A stretch of 64,000 nucleotides of DNA from contig NZ_AWGD01000003.1 in the NCBI RefSeq assembly GCF_000495795.1, positions 1 to 64,000 of the forward strand, read 5' to 3'. Made by a program: the position numbers and the translations under genes. The notes under the pieces are model-generated. The model was not told where the DNA came from. It was given only the letters and a program-made list of their open reading frames with translations, and made no database searches. This document shows, in pieces, positions 27,540-36,164 of the stretch (its first letter is position 1; every line of letters begins with the position of its first letter). The stretch is from Asticcacaulis sp. AC460. Its GTDB lineage: Bacteria > Pseudomonadota > Alphaproteobacteria > Caulobacterales > Caulobacteraceae.

Positions 27540-30251
27540 TTATAGGTACGCCGCGCCTTCGGATTCGAGGGCTTGCGGAATCAGGGCCAGGTTGGCTGTC
27601 GCCGCCAGGCCCCATTGCGCCGCGCCGTTCGTCGAAATCGCCGGATCCTCGTCCAAGGGATGCAACACGTCCGAACCCGCTACCCGCGTCGTCGCGGGCT
27701 TCAGGTTGGTCCGCCAGCGCGGGTTGTCGCCCCCTAAGAACTCCTGCGCCGCGCGTTTGGCCAGGGCCTCGTCCTTCAGTTCGCGCGCCGCATAGGCCGT
27801 GAAGCGCGAATGGCCTTCGCGCAGACTGACCCCGCGCGGCTTCTGGCCCAAGAAGGCCGCAAGTTCCTCTTCCGGCGCGTTGTAATATTTGCAGTAGTCC
27901 AGCCACGCCTTCTTGTAGGCCGGAACATCAAGCAGCGGCAGCAGCTCCATATGCATCTCGTAGACCCCGAACACGCCGTTCAGGTGCGAGATGCTGACCT
28001 TGTCGCCGGCGCCCAGGAACTTGCCGGTTTTCAGGTCGAACGGTGCGCCACCGGCGAACCAGCCGTATTTCAGCTTGGCGATCGAGTTCATGCCGTTGAC
28101 GATGCGGTCGCGCCATTTCGTGTCGCCGGTACGCTCCCATTCGGTATACCAGGCGGCGATGAATGAACCCCACGACGTGCCGAAGCTGCAGTCGACCGTG
28201 CCGGGCACCTTTTCGCGGATGTTCATCCCCGAGCCGCCGGCGGCGCCGACCTTGCGCTCGATATAGACGTTCTGCAGGCTGTCTTCGGAATTGACCAGGT
28301 CGCGCATCAGGTCGCTGACCCGTTCGTCCGCCGTCAGGTAGTAGTAGAAGCGGCGATAGGCGGCTTGCGAGACGCGCGGCTGTTTCGAGGAATCGCTGAA
28401 GAACTGGACGCCGTGGCGGGTGCCGAAGCCTTTCCAGGGCCCGAGATGGTAGACATCCGCCTCCCCTGTCTGGCGCGTCATCGCCTCGGCCAGGCGGAAC
28501 AGGTCGGCGCGGCCGGTGCGCAGGTAGCCGTACCAGAACATCATGTCGGTCGAGAGCTCGGAATTGTCCCAGGCAAAGCCGCCGATGTCGTAGCGCCAGG
28601 CGTGGCGGTCGCCGTCATAGGTGTGCATGATGTCGCCATAGTTCCAGAAGCCGTACCAGCGGTGCTGCTCGATTTGGCTGAGATAGTAGTCGAGCTGGTA
28701 GGTGAAGCGGTTTTCGATAGCGGCCTTTACCGGGGTCGTGCTGTCGGGCAGGCTCCATTCGCCGAAGACGCCGGCCTGGTGCAGGCGGGCGGGCGTGGTG
28801 GTCAGGCGCGGCGGCGTGGCCGTGGCGGTCGCCATCTGGGCCAGGCGCGGGCGTTCCGGTGTGGCGGCGACGGCCCACAGCATCAGCTCCGATGTACGGG
28901 CTGCGCCATAGGCCCGGTCATAGCCGGGTTCGTAGTCTTCGTAGGTGATGTCGAGGCCCTTGTTCTGGGCCTCGTAGGTGTCCATGCCCCAGACCGGACG
29001 GTAGGTGCGCATGTCCATGGCCGGGCCGTCCGGCGACCACAGCCAGGCGGTGACGGTCGCCTGGTCGGACGCGGCATTGCGCACGTCCAGCCGGGTGGCG
29101 GCGCGCTGCCAGAAGTCCTTGAGGCCCAGAGCGACCCCGCCGGTGGCGCCGCCGGCATAAACCAGGCCCGAAGCGCGGCGGTCGCCGATGACGTCGATCC
29201 AGCCATGGCCGGGCACGGTGCGCTTTTTGATGGTGTAGCCGTCGGCCGTGGTCTGGGACAGGGTGAAGTCGCCCCAGGCCGGGATATTGACGATGTTGTC
29301 GCGGACATTGGGCGTCATGCCGGCGAGGTCGGGGATGGCGCGTCCGGCCACCTGGGCGTCCTTGTTGGCTTTGCCGGTGTCGCGGCGCAGGCCGGTCAGT
29401 GGCCGGACGGCTTCACCCCAGACACCGCCCTCCTGTCCCGTGAAGCGGACATGGCGGTTATAGAGTTCGTCGGCCATCGGCACGGCGGCGGTCAGTCCAA
29501 TACCGCGGATGAAGTCCTTGGTCTCGTCGCCGTCCCAGATAAAGCTGTGGACGATGCGCAGGGATTCGGCACCGGCGTGGGCGTAGAGACGGATCGAAAA
29601 CGGCAGCCATTGCCGCGTGCCGTCGCTGTGGTGGCCGTCGAGCTTGATCACCGCGCGGATGGGGCCGGATTGTTCGACGGTGGCCTTGGTGACGATGCCG
29701 CGATGGCGGGTCTGTTTCACCGCGTCGGCGTCGTCCAGGCCAGGCGTGTCCTGGGTCAGGACGGTCAGGGCGACCGGGCCCATGACGGAACGGCCGGCGA
29801 TGGTGGCGCCGGAGATCAGGACTTCGCCCGAGGTCGGGATGGTCCATTGCCGGTCGCCGCAGTTGACGGTGATGACGGTCGCGGTTTGGGTGGTCTTGAC
29901 CGGTGCGGTGGGTGCGGCGGGGGTGCCTGCAGTCAGGCCTTGGGTCTTGGTGGTGGCATTGCCGGCGGCGGTGGCGTGGGCCGACCATTTCAGCGAGCCG
30001 TCGGGCCAGTAGGCAATCGGCCACGACTGGACCGGGACGTCGCCCAGGGCGAATTGGGTGTTGGGTTTGACGACGCCGCGCGGCCATGGCAGGCCGAAGG
30101 TCATGCCTTCGCTGAAGCCCGGCGCTTCGCCGTCCAGCCAGACCACCGGCGTGTCGGGCGTGGTCTTGGGCGCTGCCATGGCCGGAAGTGCGGTGGCCAG
30201 GCCGAGCGCGGCCGTGGCGGTCAGGAGCTGGCGCCGGGAGAGTTCAGACAT
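27540..30251 (-). CDS. Exo-rhamnogalacturonan lyase-like protein (PL26 type), Tat-exported
   Basis: ATG 30251 is preceded by GAGGA; an upstream ATG at 30311 would add twenty residues lying ahead of the Tat signal. The 903-residue protein starts with SRRQLLTATAALGLATALP. The N-terminal beta-rich part contains FGLPWPRG, WPIAYWPDGSLKWSAH and YNRHVRFTGQEG. The C-terminal half is an alpha/alpha-type region (RWYGFWNYGDIMHTYDGDRH, then WDNSELSTDMMFWYGYLRTG). This layout and length match the PcRGLX/PL26 lyases that cut rhamnogalacturonan I backbones from the end. Adjacent pectin-related genes support the substrate. The catalytic residues were not assigned. Confidence 0.72.
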   Translation of the reverse strand: MSELSRRQLLTATAALGLATALPAMAAPKTTPDTPVVWLDGEAPGFSEGMTFGLPWPRGVVKPNTQFALGDVPVQSWPIAYWPDGSLKWSAHATAAGNATTKTQGLTAGTPAAPTAPVKTTQTATVITVNCGDRQWTIPTSGEVLISGATIAGRSVMGPVALTVLTQDTPGLDDADAVKQTRHRGIVTKATVEQSGPIRAVIKLDGHHSDGTRQWLPFSIRLYAHAGAESLRIVHSFIWDGDETKDFIRGIGLTAAVPMADELYNRHVRFTGQEGGVWGEAVRPLTGLRRDTGKANKDAQVAGRAIPDLAGMTPNVRDNIVNIPAWGDFTLSQTTADGYTIKKRTVPGHGWIDVIGDRRASGLVYAGGATGGVALGLKDFWQRAATRLDVRNAASDQATVTAWLWSPDGPAMDMRTYRPVWGMDTYEAQNKGLDITYEDYEPGYDRAYGAARTSELMLWAVAATPERPRLAQMATATATPPRLTTTPARLHQAGVFGEWSLPDSTTPVKAAIENRFTYQLDYYLSQIEQHRWYGFWNYGDIMHTYDGDRHAWRYDIGGFAWDNSELSTDMMFWYGYLRTGRADLFRLAEAMTRQTGEADVYHLGPWKGFGTRHGVQFFSDSSKQPRVSQAAYRRFYYYLTADERVSDLMRDLVNSEDSLQNVYIERKVGAAGGSGMNIREKVPGTVDCSFGTSWGSFIAAWYTEWERTGDTKWRDRIVNGMNSIAKLKYGWFAGGAPFDLKTGKFLGAGDKVSISHLNGVFGVYEMHMELLPLLDVPAYKKAWLDYCKYYNAPEEELAAFLGQKPRGVSLREGHSRFTAYAARELKDEALAKRAAQEFLGGDNPRWRTNLKPATTRVAGSDVLHPLDEDPAISTNGAAQWGLAATANLALIPQALESEGAAYL

Positions 30252-30308
30252 GTTTCCTCGCTTATGAGCTTGGCGCTGTCCCCGGCGCGGCGCGTTTCGA
30301 GAAATGAA

Positions 30309-30330
30309 CACTTTCGAGCAATATTTGTCA
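30309..30330 (-). promoter_or_regulatory. Shared 22-bp upstream motif, copy at the PL26 gene
   Basis: On the minus strand it reads TGACAAATATTGCTCGAAAG plus TG. It ends 58 bases before the lyase ATG. A copy with 19 of 22 bases identical lies 62 bases before the acetylesterase ATG (38176-38197). With one preceding T the left end is TTGACA, so it may be a promoter -35 element, an operator, or both. Confidence 0.6.
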
Positions 30331-30385
30331 ATCTCAATCAGATGGGATGGAGTTTATTAGCCGAGCACACCGCTTTTGAAAGAAA

Positions 30386-30462
30386 GTCGCCCCACCACCC
30401 CCTTTCGCCTTCGCTTTGCTACGGCTTCAGGCGGTCCCCCTCCCCGCTCGCGGGGAGGTATC
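30386..30462. repeat. GC-rich intergenic palindromic repeat
   Basis: It reads GTCGCCCCACCACCCCCTTT, CGCCTTCGCTTTGCTACGGC and TCCCCCTCCCCGCTCGCGGGGAGGTAT. It belongs to the CTCCCC…GGGGAGG family and lies between the TonB receptor terminator and the PL26 promoter region. Confidence 0.75.
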
Positions 30463-30473
30463 AGAAAAGGGCG

Positions 30474-30505
30474 AAAAAAACGCCGGCCCCATGAGGAGCC
30501 GGCGT
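30474..30505 (-). terminator. Rho-independent terminator of the large TonB receptor gene
   Basis: On the minus strand an 11-bp GC-rich stem (ACGCCGGCTCC / GGGGCCGGCGT, one mismatch) with a four-base loop is followed directly by a run of T. It starts about 30 bases after the receptor stop codon. Confidence 0.9.
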
Positions 30506-30534
30506 CCAGGTACACTTCAGGGAGGAAGTATCGC

Positions 30535-33500
30535 TTAGTGGCGGATGGTGATGCCGGTGGTGATCCGGTAGCCAGGCCAGGTGTTCGACAGGACGCTGGG
30601 CGTGCCGTCGGCAAAGTTGGCCGACTCGCCCTGGGACTTCATGACCACTTCGTTGTTGGCGTTACGCACTTCGAAGAAGCCTTCCATGCCCTTCTTGAAT
30701 TCGTGCGTAATCTTGAAGTCGACATAGGTCGTCTTTTCGGTGAAGTTCGGCGCGCCCGGACCATAAGGCAGGACGTTGGTACGGCCACCGGCGGGGTTCG
30801 GGTAGTTGTTGACCGTGTTGGCGCCGCAGGCCGAAATACAGTCGAACACCTGGTCGCGGCCCTGGATGGCCAGACGGGCGGTGGTGCGGCCGTCGTCATA
30901 CCAGATCGAGGCGTTATAGTAGTAGGACGGCTCGTTCACCGGCGGCAATTCGGCGCCCGTGATCAGGTCGTACCAGCCATCGGCCGTCAGCGACGATTCG
31001 ATCTTGGCGTAGTTGCCGTCGAAGCCGAGATACTTGAACTTCCACGGCAGGAAGGTGAAGGCGATCTTGGTCGAAGCCTCGATGCCGTGACGCGACAGGC
31101 CCTGGCTGTTGAAGTAGGTCGGGAAGACGAAGTCGGTATCCTCCAGCGATTCCCCGGTCAGCGGGTCGGTCGCACCGGTGCCTTCCAGGACCTTGGCGGT
31201 CGTGGTCTGGACGATCGGCGCGCCGCGGACGATCTTGTTCTTGAAGTAGGCCAGCGAGAACATGGTGTCGCGGTTCGGGTAGACTTCCAGGCTGTAGTTC
31301 TGGTTCAGCGACTGGTACGCCTCCAGGCCCGGATTGCCGACCGTGGTACAGTCATTGGTGGTGCCGGTATCGACGTCGCGCTGGTCATAGGTACAGGTCC
31401 CCGACGGCAGCAGGCGGTTCAGCGGCGGACGGGCGATGACTTCACCCCAGTTGTAGCGCGCCACCACCTTGTCGTTGAAGCCCCACAGGTTGAGGTTCAG
31501 GCTGGGGGTGATGTCGTCGGTGCTCGACTCGATGGCCACCTGCTTGGTGACGCTGGCCGAGACCGTACCGCCCACCGCGTTCGGCGCGGCCGGGTTGAAG
31601 GCCGAGGTCTTGCGGATGGCGGTAAAGGTCATGAAGCCGTTACCCTTGGTGTCCGTATGGACAAAGCGGTAGCCGCCGTTGCCGTCGAAACGCATCGACC
31701 AGGGCAGGTCGATTTCGAAGTCGGCCATGAGGTAGGCCGCCGAGTTGCGCTCCCAGGCGTAGGAGAACGGCATGGTGTAGTCCTTGCCGTCGCTGCCCTT
31801 ACAGACCTTCAGACATTCGAAATTGTACTTGGCCAGCGGGTCGCCGCCGTTATAGCCCGGCTTGCTGGAATAGTCGCTCAGCAGGCTGTAGAACTTTTCG
31901 ACGTCGATCTGGGTCCAGCCGTCGAACAGGTCCCCGCGGTCCGGGTAGCTGTTGTAGAACTGGTTCCACGGTTCCTGCAGGACCTCACCGATTATGCTGG
32001 TCAGGTCGGCCTGGCGCAGGGTGAAGACGCCTTCCTGGTTGTTGGCCAGGTCGTTGAACGGCACATAACCGTAGTTACAGGATTCGGCGCCGGCCGGGGC
32101 GGCAGTGCCGGTCAGGCCGTAACGGGTGTCGTCGCAGGCGCGGACCTGGCCGCGGAAGGTCGAGTCGGGCACCACGATCGGGTTGACATAGCCGGGCTGG
32201 CCATAGGGAATGGCCGCGCCGGTGGTCGTGTTGCGGTTGATGGCGGGCGAGACGGTATAGGCGCCGCCGGCCCAGGCCTTCTGGTCGAATTCGCGGATGT
32301 TGAAGCCGGCATAGACCTTGGTGACGATGGGCAGGACGTCCTCGACATCATAGTCCGCGTCGAAACGGATGGTCGTCTCGTTGGTTTCCTGCAGCTTGGG
32401 CGAATACTGGATGCCGATGGTCGGGCTGACCCAGGGACGCTGAGCGACCGTATAGGCACTCACCGCATTGGGGTTCAGACCGTTGGACGTGCCACTGGCG
32501 ACGGCGCCGCCGGCCGGGACCGCGTTCTGGGCGACCGTCTGCGGGCTCATGATGGTGTAGAGCGCCGGGTTGGAGTCGTCATAGGCGTTGGCGGGCGTAA
32601 TGTTCCAGAAGCCGGAGGTCGGGTCGATTTCGAAGGTGGCCGGACCATAGGCATAGGACAGGCCCATGCGGCGGTCATAGCGGCTGTATTCGGTATGGCT
32701 GCGGCCGATGACCAGGTCTGCGTTCAGGCGTTCACCGTTGTAGCTGCCGCCGGTGGAGAAGGTCATCGTCTTCCAGTTGTTGGTATTCTGGATCTGATCC
32801 ATCCCCGCCACACCGTCCGAGATGGTGAACTTGGTCAGGTGGTGGCTGGCGTCGACCGTGATGCTGGAAGGATTGATATTGGCGACGACGCCGTTGACAT
32901 AACGGCTGGCTTCGTTGTTGCCGTTGGCCAGAACCGTGCCCTGGCTGGCGCCGTTATAGAGGTAATAGCCGGAGCCGGGGATGGCCGTGCGCTGACGTGG
33001 GAAGGTCGTCGAGTCTGTATAGGTGCGGCCGACATAGTTCGGCGTCGCCACGTTCAACGTGTTGATATTGACCGTGCCGCGGGTATAGGTCAGCTGGTGG
33101 TTGTCGACGTCGCGTTCGCTGTAGGCGATCTTGCCGAAGACCGTCAGGTTGTCGGTGAGGCGATAGTCGGCGCGCAGGTCCAGGGCCTTGCGATGTTCGA
33201 CGTCGCGCTTGACGAGATAGCGCTGCAGCGACGGCGTATAGTCGTTCCACTGGTTCAGGCAGGTTTGCAGTTCCTGGACACGCTGCGCCGCGGCGGCGTC
33301 GTTGCCGTCGAGGGCGGGGAAGTAGGCGTAGCAGTCCGCCTTGGTCTGGGCGGCCTGGGACGCCTGAGCCAGGGTCAGGGGCGTCTTGGCCTGGCCGCTG
33401 AAAGGCAGGGATCCGGCGCCAAACGCCGTGCTGTTGGCGAAGGGCGTATTGATCGTACCGTCGCGGAACAGGTTGGGATCGAGCGAATAGGTCTTGTTCG

Positions 33501-34302
33501 GCGAGTTGTCGAAATCGACGAGGCGCAGGTGGCCGGCATTGGCGCTGGTGGCGCCTTCGGTGACGTGGGCGTCGTTCTTGACCGTTGACTGCGAATAGTT
33601 GACCAGGACGCCGAGACGGCCATCCATGAAGCGGCGGGCGCCGATGAAGTTGAAGGACGGCGTCCAGGTCTCATTGACCGAACTGCGGGTCTCGGCCGCC
33701 TGGAACGAGTAGAAGGGCTCCTTGAAGTCCAGGCCGGTGCGGGTCTTGATGACGATCGAGCCGCCCAGGCCGCCTTCGGTCATGGCCGCGGTCGAACCCT
33801 TGACGACGTCGACGCTCTTGATCATTTCCGCCGGGAATTCGCGGAAGTCCTTGCTGCGGCCGGAGCCGCCGGCCCACAGGCCGCCGGTGGTCGAGTTTTC
33901 CAGAACGCCCAGGCCGTCGATTTCGACATTGGTGACGTCCGAGCTGTTGCCGCGGACGGTGACGTCGACGCCTTCGTTGAAGTCGCCGCGGTTCAGCGCC
34001 ACGCCGGCGATGCGCGAAATGGCTTCACCGATATTGCGGTCCGGGAACTTGCCGACGTCTTCGGCCACGATCGAGTCGGTCGCCGTCTTGGCGCGCTTCT
34101 TACGGTCGATCGAGGAGCGCTGCGAGGCGCGGGTTCCGACGACAACCACCGTATCGCCTTCCGTGGCGGCGGCATCGGCCTGCGGCGTGTCCTGGGCGGC
34201 GACGGTCTGGCCTATCCCCAGGCCGCCGAACAGGGTGACCAGAGCAAGCGCGGTCCCCTTGTTGAGATGGCGGTGAAGAACGCTGGCATTACGCTTAGTC
34301 AT
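30535..34302 (-). CDS. Large TonB-dependent receptor for pectin/rhamnogalacturonan oligosaccharides
   Basis: ATG 34302 has AGGAGG seven bases upstream; longer starts are unsupported. The 1255-residue receptor has a signal peptide (ending VAAQD) and a plug domain with VVVVGTRASQRSSIDRK, DSIVAEDVGKFPDRNIGEA, ISRIAGVALNRG and VTVRGNSSDVTNVEIDGLG. A very large barrel follows. DVGKFPDRN is typical of the long TonB receptors of Caulobacterales and Xanthomonadales that import plant glycans. Flanking PL26 and PL22 lyases suggest uptake of rhamnogalacturonan or galacturonide oligomers. A strong terminator follows the stop. Confidence 0.92.
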   Translation of the reverse strand: MTKRNASVLHRHLNKGTALALVTLFGGLGIGQTVAAQDTPQADAAATEGDTVVVVGTRASQRSSIDRKKRAKTATDSIVAEDVGKFPDRNIGEAISRIAGVALNRGDFNEGVDVTVRGNSSDVTNVEIDGLGVLENSTTGGLWAGGSGRSKDFREFPAEMIKSVDVVKGSTAAMTEGGLGGSIVIKTRTGLDFKEPFYSFQAAETRSSVNETWTPSFNFIGARRFMDGRLGVLVNYSQSTVKNDAHVTEGATSANAGHLRLVDFDNSPNKTYSLDPNLFRDGTINTPFANSTAFGAGSLPFSGQAKTPLTLAQASQAAQTKADCYAYFPALDGNDAAAAQRVQELQTCLNQWNDYTPSLQRYLVKRDVEHRKALDLRADYRLTDNLTVFGKIAYSERDVDNHQLTYTRGTVNINTLNVATPNYVGRTYTDSTTFPRQRTAIPGSGYYLYNGASQGTVLANGNNEASRYVNGVVANINPSSITVDASHHLTKFTISDGVAGMDQIQNTNNWKTMTFSTGGSYNGERLNADLVIGRSHTEYSRYDRRMGLSYAYGPATFEIDPTSGFWNITPANAYDDSNPALYTIMSPQTVAQNAVPAGGAVASGTSNGLNPNAVSAYTVAQRPWVSPTIGIQYSPKLQETNETTIRFDADYDVEDVLPIVTKVYAGFNIREFDQKAWAGGAYTVSPAINRNTTTGAAIPYGQPGYVNPIVVPDSTFRGQVRACDDTRYGLTGTAAPAGAESCNYGYVPFNDLANNQEGVFTLRQADLTSIIGEVLQEPWNQFYNSYPDRGDLFDGWTQIDVEKFYSLLSDYSSKPGYNGGDPLAKYNFECLKVCKGSDGKDYTMPFSYAWERNSAAYLMADFEIDLPWSMRFDGNGGYRFVHTDTKGNGFMTFTAIRKTSAFNPAAPNAVGGTVSASVTKQVAIESSTDDITPSLNLNLWGFNDKVVARYNWGEVIARPPLNRLLPSGTCTYDQRDVDTGTTNDCTTVGNPGLEAYQSLNQNYSLEVYPNRDTMFSLAYFKNKIVRGAPIVQTTTAKVLEGTGATDPLTGESLEDTDFVFPTYFNSQGLSRHGIEASTKIAFTFLPWKFKYLGFDGNYAKIESSLTADGWYDLITGAELPPVNEPSYYYNASIWYDDGRTTARLAIQGRDQVFDCISACGANTVNNYPNPAGGRTNVLPYGPGAPNFTEKTTYVDFKITHEFKKGMEGFFEVRNANNEVVMKSQGESANFADGTPSVLSNTWPGYRITTGITIRH

Positions 34303-34630
34303 TAGTAACCCTCCTGATGCGGCTTTCGACGCAACCCGTTTTCTAGTTGTGGCGGCGTTCGCCGATGATCCCTGAGCTGCCCGCATTGATTGCGGACCTT
34401 ATTGAAAGGTGGAGGTCGCCGGACGCGCCTGCCCTATTACTCAGACTACATCCTCATTGATTGAATTTGACAAGTCAAGCCAATACCTGTCCAATTATGT
34501 CAGAATTGACCGCACTTCGATCATATTGCGCCGCAAAAGTAACACAAATAGCACATTAACCGCAACAATTCGGCCTTTGGATCGCCATTGCGATCACAAT
34601 TCAGGCTAATTTAGTCATTTATGATCAAAT
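34303..34630 (-). promoter_or_regulatory. A+T-rich leader region between the PL22 gene and the TonB receptor
   Basis: This 328-bp region has no gene but has operator-like symmetry: TTGACAAGTCAA (34467-34478, perfect) and GATCGC-catt-GCGATC (34580-34595, perfect). A weak relative of the shared 22-bp motif lies at 34471-34492, minus strand. It presumably carries the receptor promoter. No -10 box could be chosen with confidence. Confidence 0.45.
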
Positions 34631-35962
34631 TCAAGCGCGCACTATGGCGACGGCATAGACGTGGATCGGTCCGTGCATATTGGAGCGGAAAACCAGCCAT
34701 TTCCCGTCCGGGGTGAATTGCAGATTGGGCTCGGTGCGGTAGTCGTGGGTCTTCATATTGACCAGCTTTTCCGCTCGCAGGACACCCGGCCGGACCAGGT
34801 CGGCGGCGTTGGGCGCCGATACGCCCAGGTCGTCGATGATTTCGGGCCGGAACAGGTACATCCACTTGCCGTTCTTGGCCCGGGCGACCATTTCCTCGTC
34901 GCCGCCGTCGCCGGCGAACAGGGTTCCGTCGGCCGTGATCTGGTAGTGGACCGACCATTCGTCGCGGTCCATATGGTACCAGATGCGTTTGCGGGATTTC
35001 AGGTCGTAGGTCGCCAGCCAGAAGTCCTCGCCGCGCGGAGTCTGCAGATCGTAGATGATCTGCTGGCCATCGGGGCTGAAGAATTCGTGGCCGGCGATTT
35101 CCATGTTCATCGTGCGTTTGTGGACATTCTCCTGGCCCGAGCCGTCCGTTCGGATGGTCCAGACGCGGTCGACGCTGTGCCAGGGACCTTCGTGGCAGTA
35201 CATGATGCGCTGCGGGTCGGTGGGTGAGAACTGGACGTGGTTCAGCCAGTCGGTCGAGGCGGTGACCACCTTGCGCTCGCCGGTTTTGATATCCAGCGTG
35301 AAGATCTCCATCGGGATGTTCTGGGCCAGGCGGTCGGCCATGCGGACCTCCTTGGCGGCGGCGAAACTAAGCGGTTTGCCGTCGGCGCCCACGGCATTGT
35401 AGCCGCCATCGGTGCCGGCGACCTTGGGGCCCGGCTGCAGGTCGTAGACGAGCTCGGCCCAGGTGCCGGCCAGAAGCGTGTCGTCGGCATTGACCGTGGT
35501 GATGCCGCCCTTGATGTCTTTCGCGATGACGGTGAGCTTGCCGTTGGCGATGTCAATGGCGGCGATCTCCTGGCCGGAAGGCTTGCCGTCGGGGCCCTGG
35601 GTCAATTTGCGGGCGTAAAGGATGGGTTTGGTGCGCGACACCATCAGGCTGCGCCAGCCCTTGGCGGCCGTCAGCAGCGAGGGTGTCCAGGTTTTCAGGT
35701 CAACCTTCATGAGGCCGGAGGGGGCATCGTAGACCATCCATTGGCCGTCAGCGGTAAAGGCGTTGTCGTGGAAATAGAGCGACTTGGAGTCGTTCTCGGT
35801 CGAGACGCGGATAACGCGGTGGCCGGTATCGGGGTCGATCCAGTCCTTGGGTAGGGTTTTCGGGTCGGGTTGTGTGGCCGGCGCGTCGGTCTGGGCTAGA
35901 GCCGGGGTGACGGCGGCTGCGGTCAGGGCCACGGTGCCGAGCAGGAATTGGCGCTTGTTCAT
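34631..35962 (-). CDS. Oligogalacturonate lyase (PL22 family), exported
   Basis: A 443-residue protein with a signal peptide (RRQ-less, ending PALAQTD). ATG 35962 is preceded by GAGGA eight bases away. It has the seven-bladed propeller signatures of PL22: SKSLYFHDNAFTADGQWMVY, HVQFSPTDPQRIMYCHEGPW with the following HSVDRVW, NMEIAGHEFFSPDG, and DEWSVHYQITADGTLFAGDG. The conserved His and Gln residues expected to bind manganese fall in these motifs. The enzyme cleaves short (unsaturated) galacturonides to keto-sugars. Bacterial OGLs are often cytoplasmic; here the N-terminus points to the periplasm. Confidence 0.9.
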   Translation of the reverse strand: MNKRQFLLGTVALTAAAVTPALAQTDAPATQPDPKTLPKDWIDPDTGHRVIRVSTENDSKSLYFHDNAFTADGQWMVYDAPSGLMKVDLKTWTPSLLTAAKGWRSLMVSRTKPILYARKLTQGPDGKPSGQEIAAIDIANGKLTVIAKDIKGGITTVNADDTLLAGTWAELVYDLQPGPKVAGTDGGYNAVGADGKPLSFAAAKEVRMADRLAQNIPMEIFTLDIKTGERKVVTASTDWLNHVQFSPTDPQRIMYCHEGPWHSVDRVWTIRTDGSGQENVHKRTMNMEIAGHEFFSPDGQQIIYDLQTPRGEDFWLATYDLKSRKRIWYHMDRDEWSVHYQITADGTLFAGDGGDEEMVARAKNGKWMYLFRPEIIDDLGVSAPNAADLVRPGVLRAEKLVNMKTHDYRTEPNLQFTPDGKWLVFRSNMHGPIHVYAVAIVRA

Positions 35963-36023
35963 GTGACGGTTCCTCTTGGTTTATGGCTTGAACAACTTGA
36001 GCGTTAAAATTTAGCTCGAAGCG

Positions 36024-36150
36024 CTTCCTCCTGCCCCGTTTACGGGGAAGGTGGATCAGTGCGAAGCACTGAGACGGAAGGGGCTATTCTACTGACGGTA
36101 AAGCCCCTCCCACCGCTTCGCGGTCCCCCCTCCCCGTAAACGGGGCGGGA
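36024..36150. repeat. Head-to-head pair of GC-rich palindromic repeats
   Basis: One copy begins GCCCCGTTTACGGGGAAGG; a second, inverted copy ends CTCCCCGTAAACGGGGCGGG. Between them lie GCGAAGCACTGAGACGG and CACCGCTTCGCGG. The pair can fold into one long hairpin and lies between the PL22 start and the acetylesterase stop, where it might insulate the two transcripts. Confidence 0.75.
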
Positions 36151-36164
36151 GACGAAAACGAAAA

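Noticed and set aside
30376..33588. 1070-codon open frame on the plus strand opposite the large TonB receptor
   Set aside because: It is a mirror of the receptor's codon bias (high GC at third positions leaves the antisense frame open), shows no domain, and lacks a ribosome site. The receptor on the minus strand has clear motifs, a signal peptide and a terminator.
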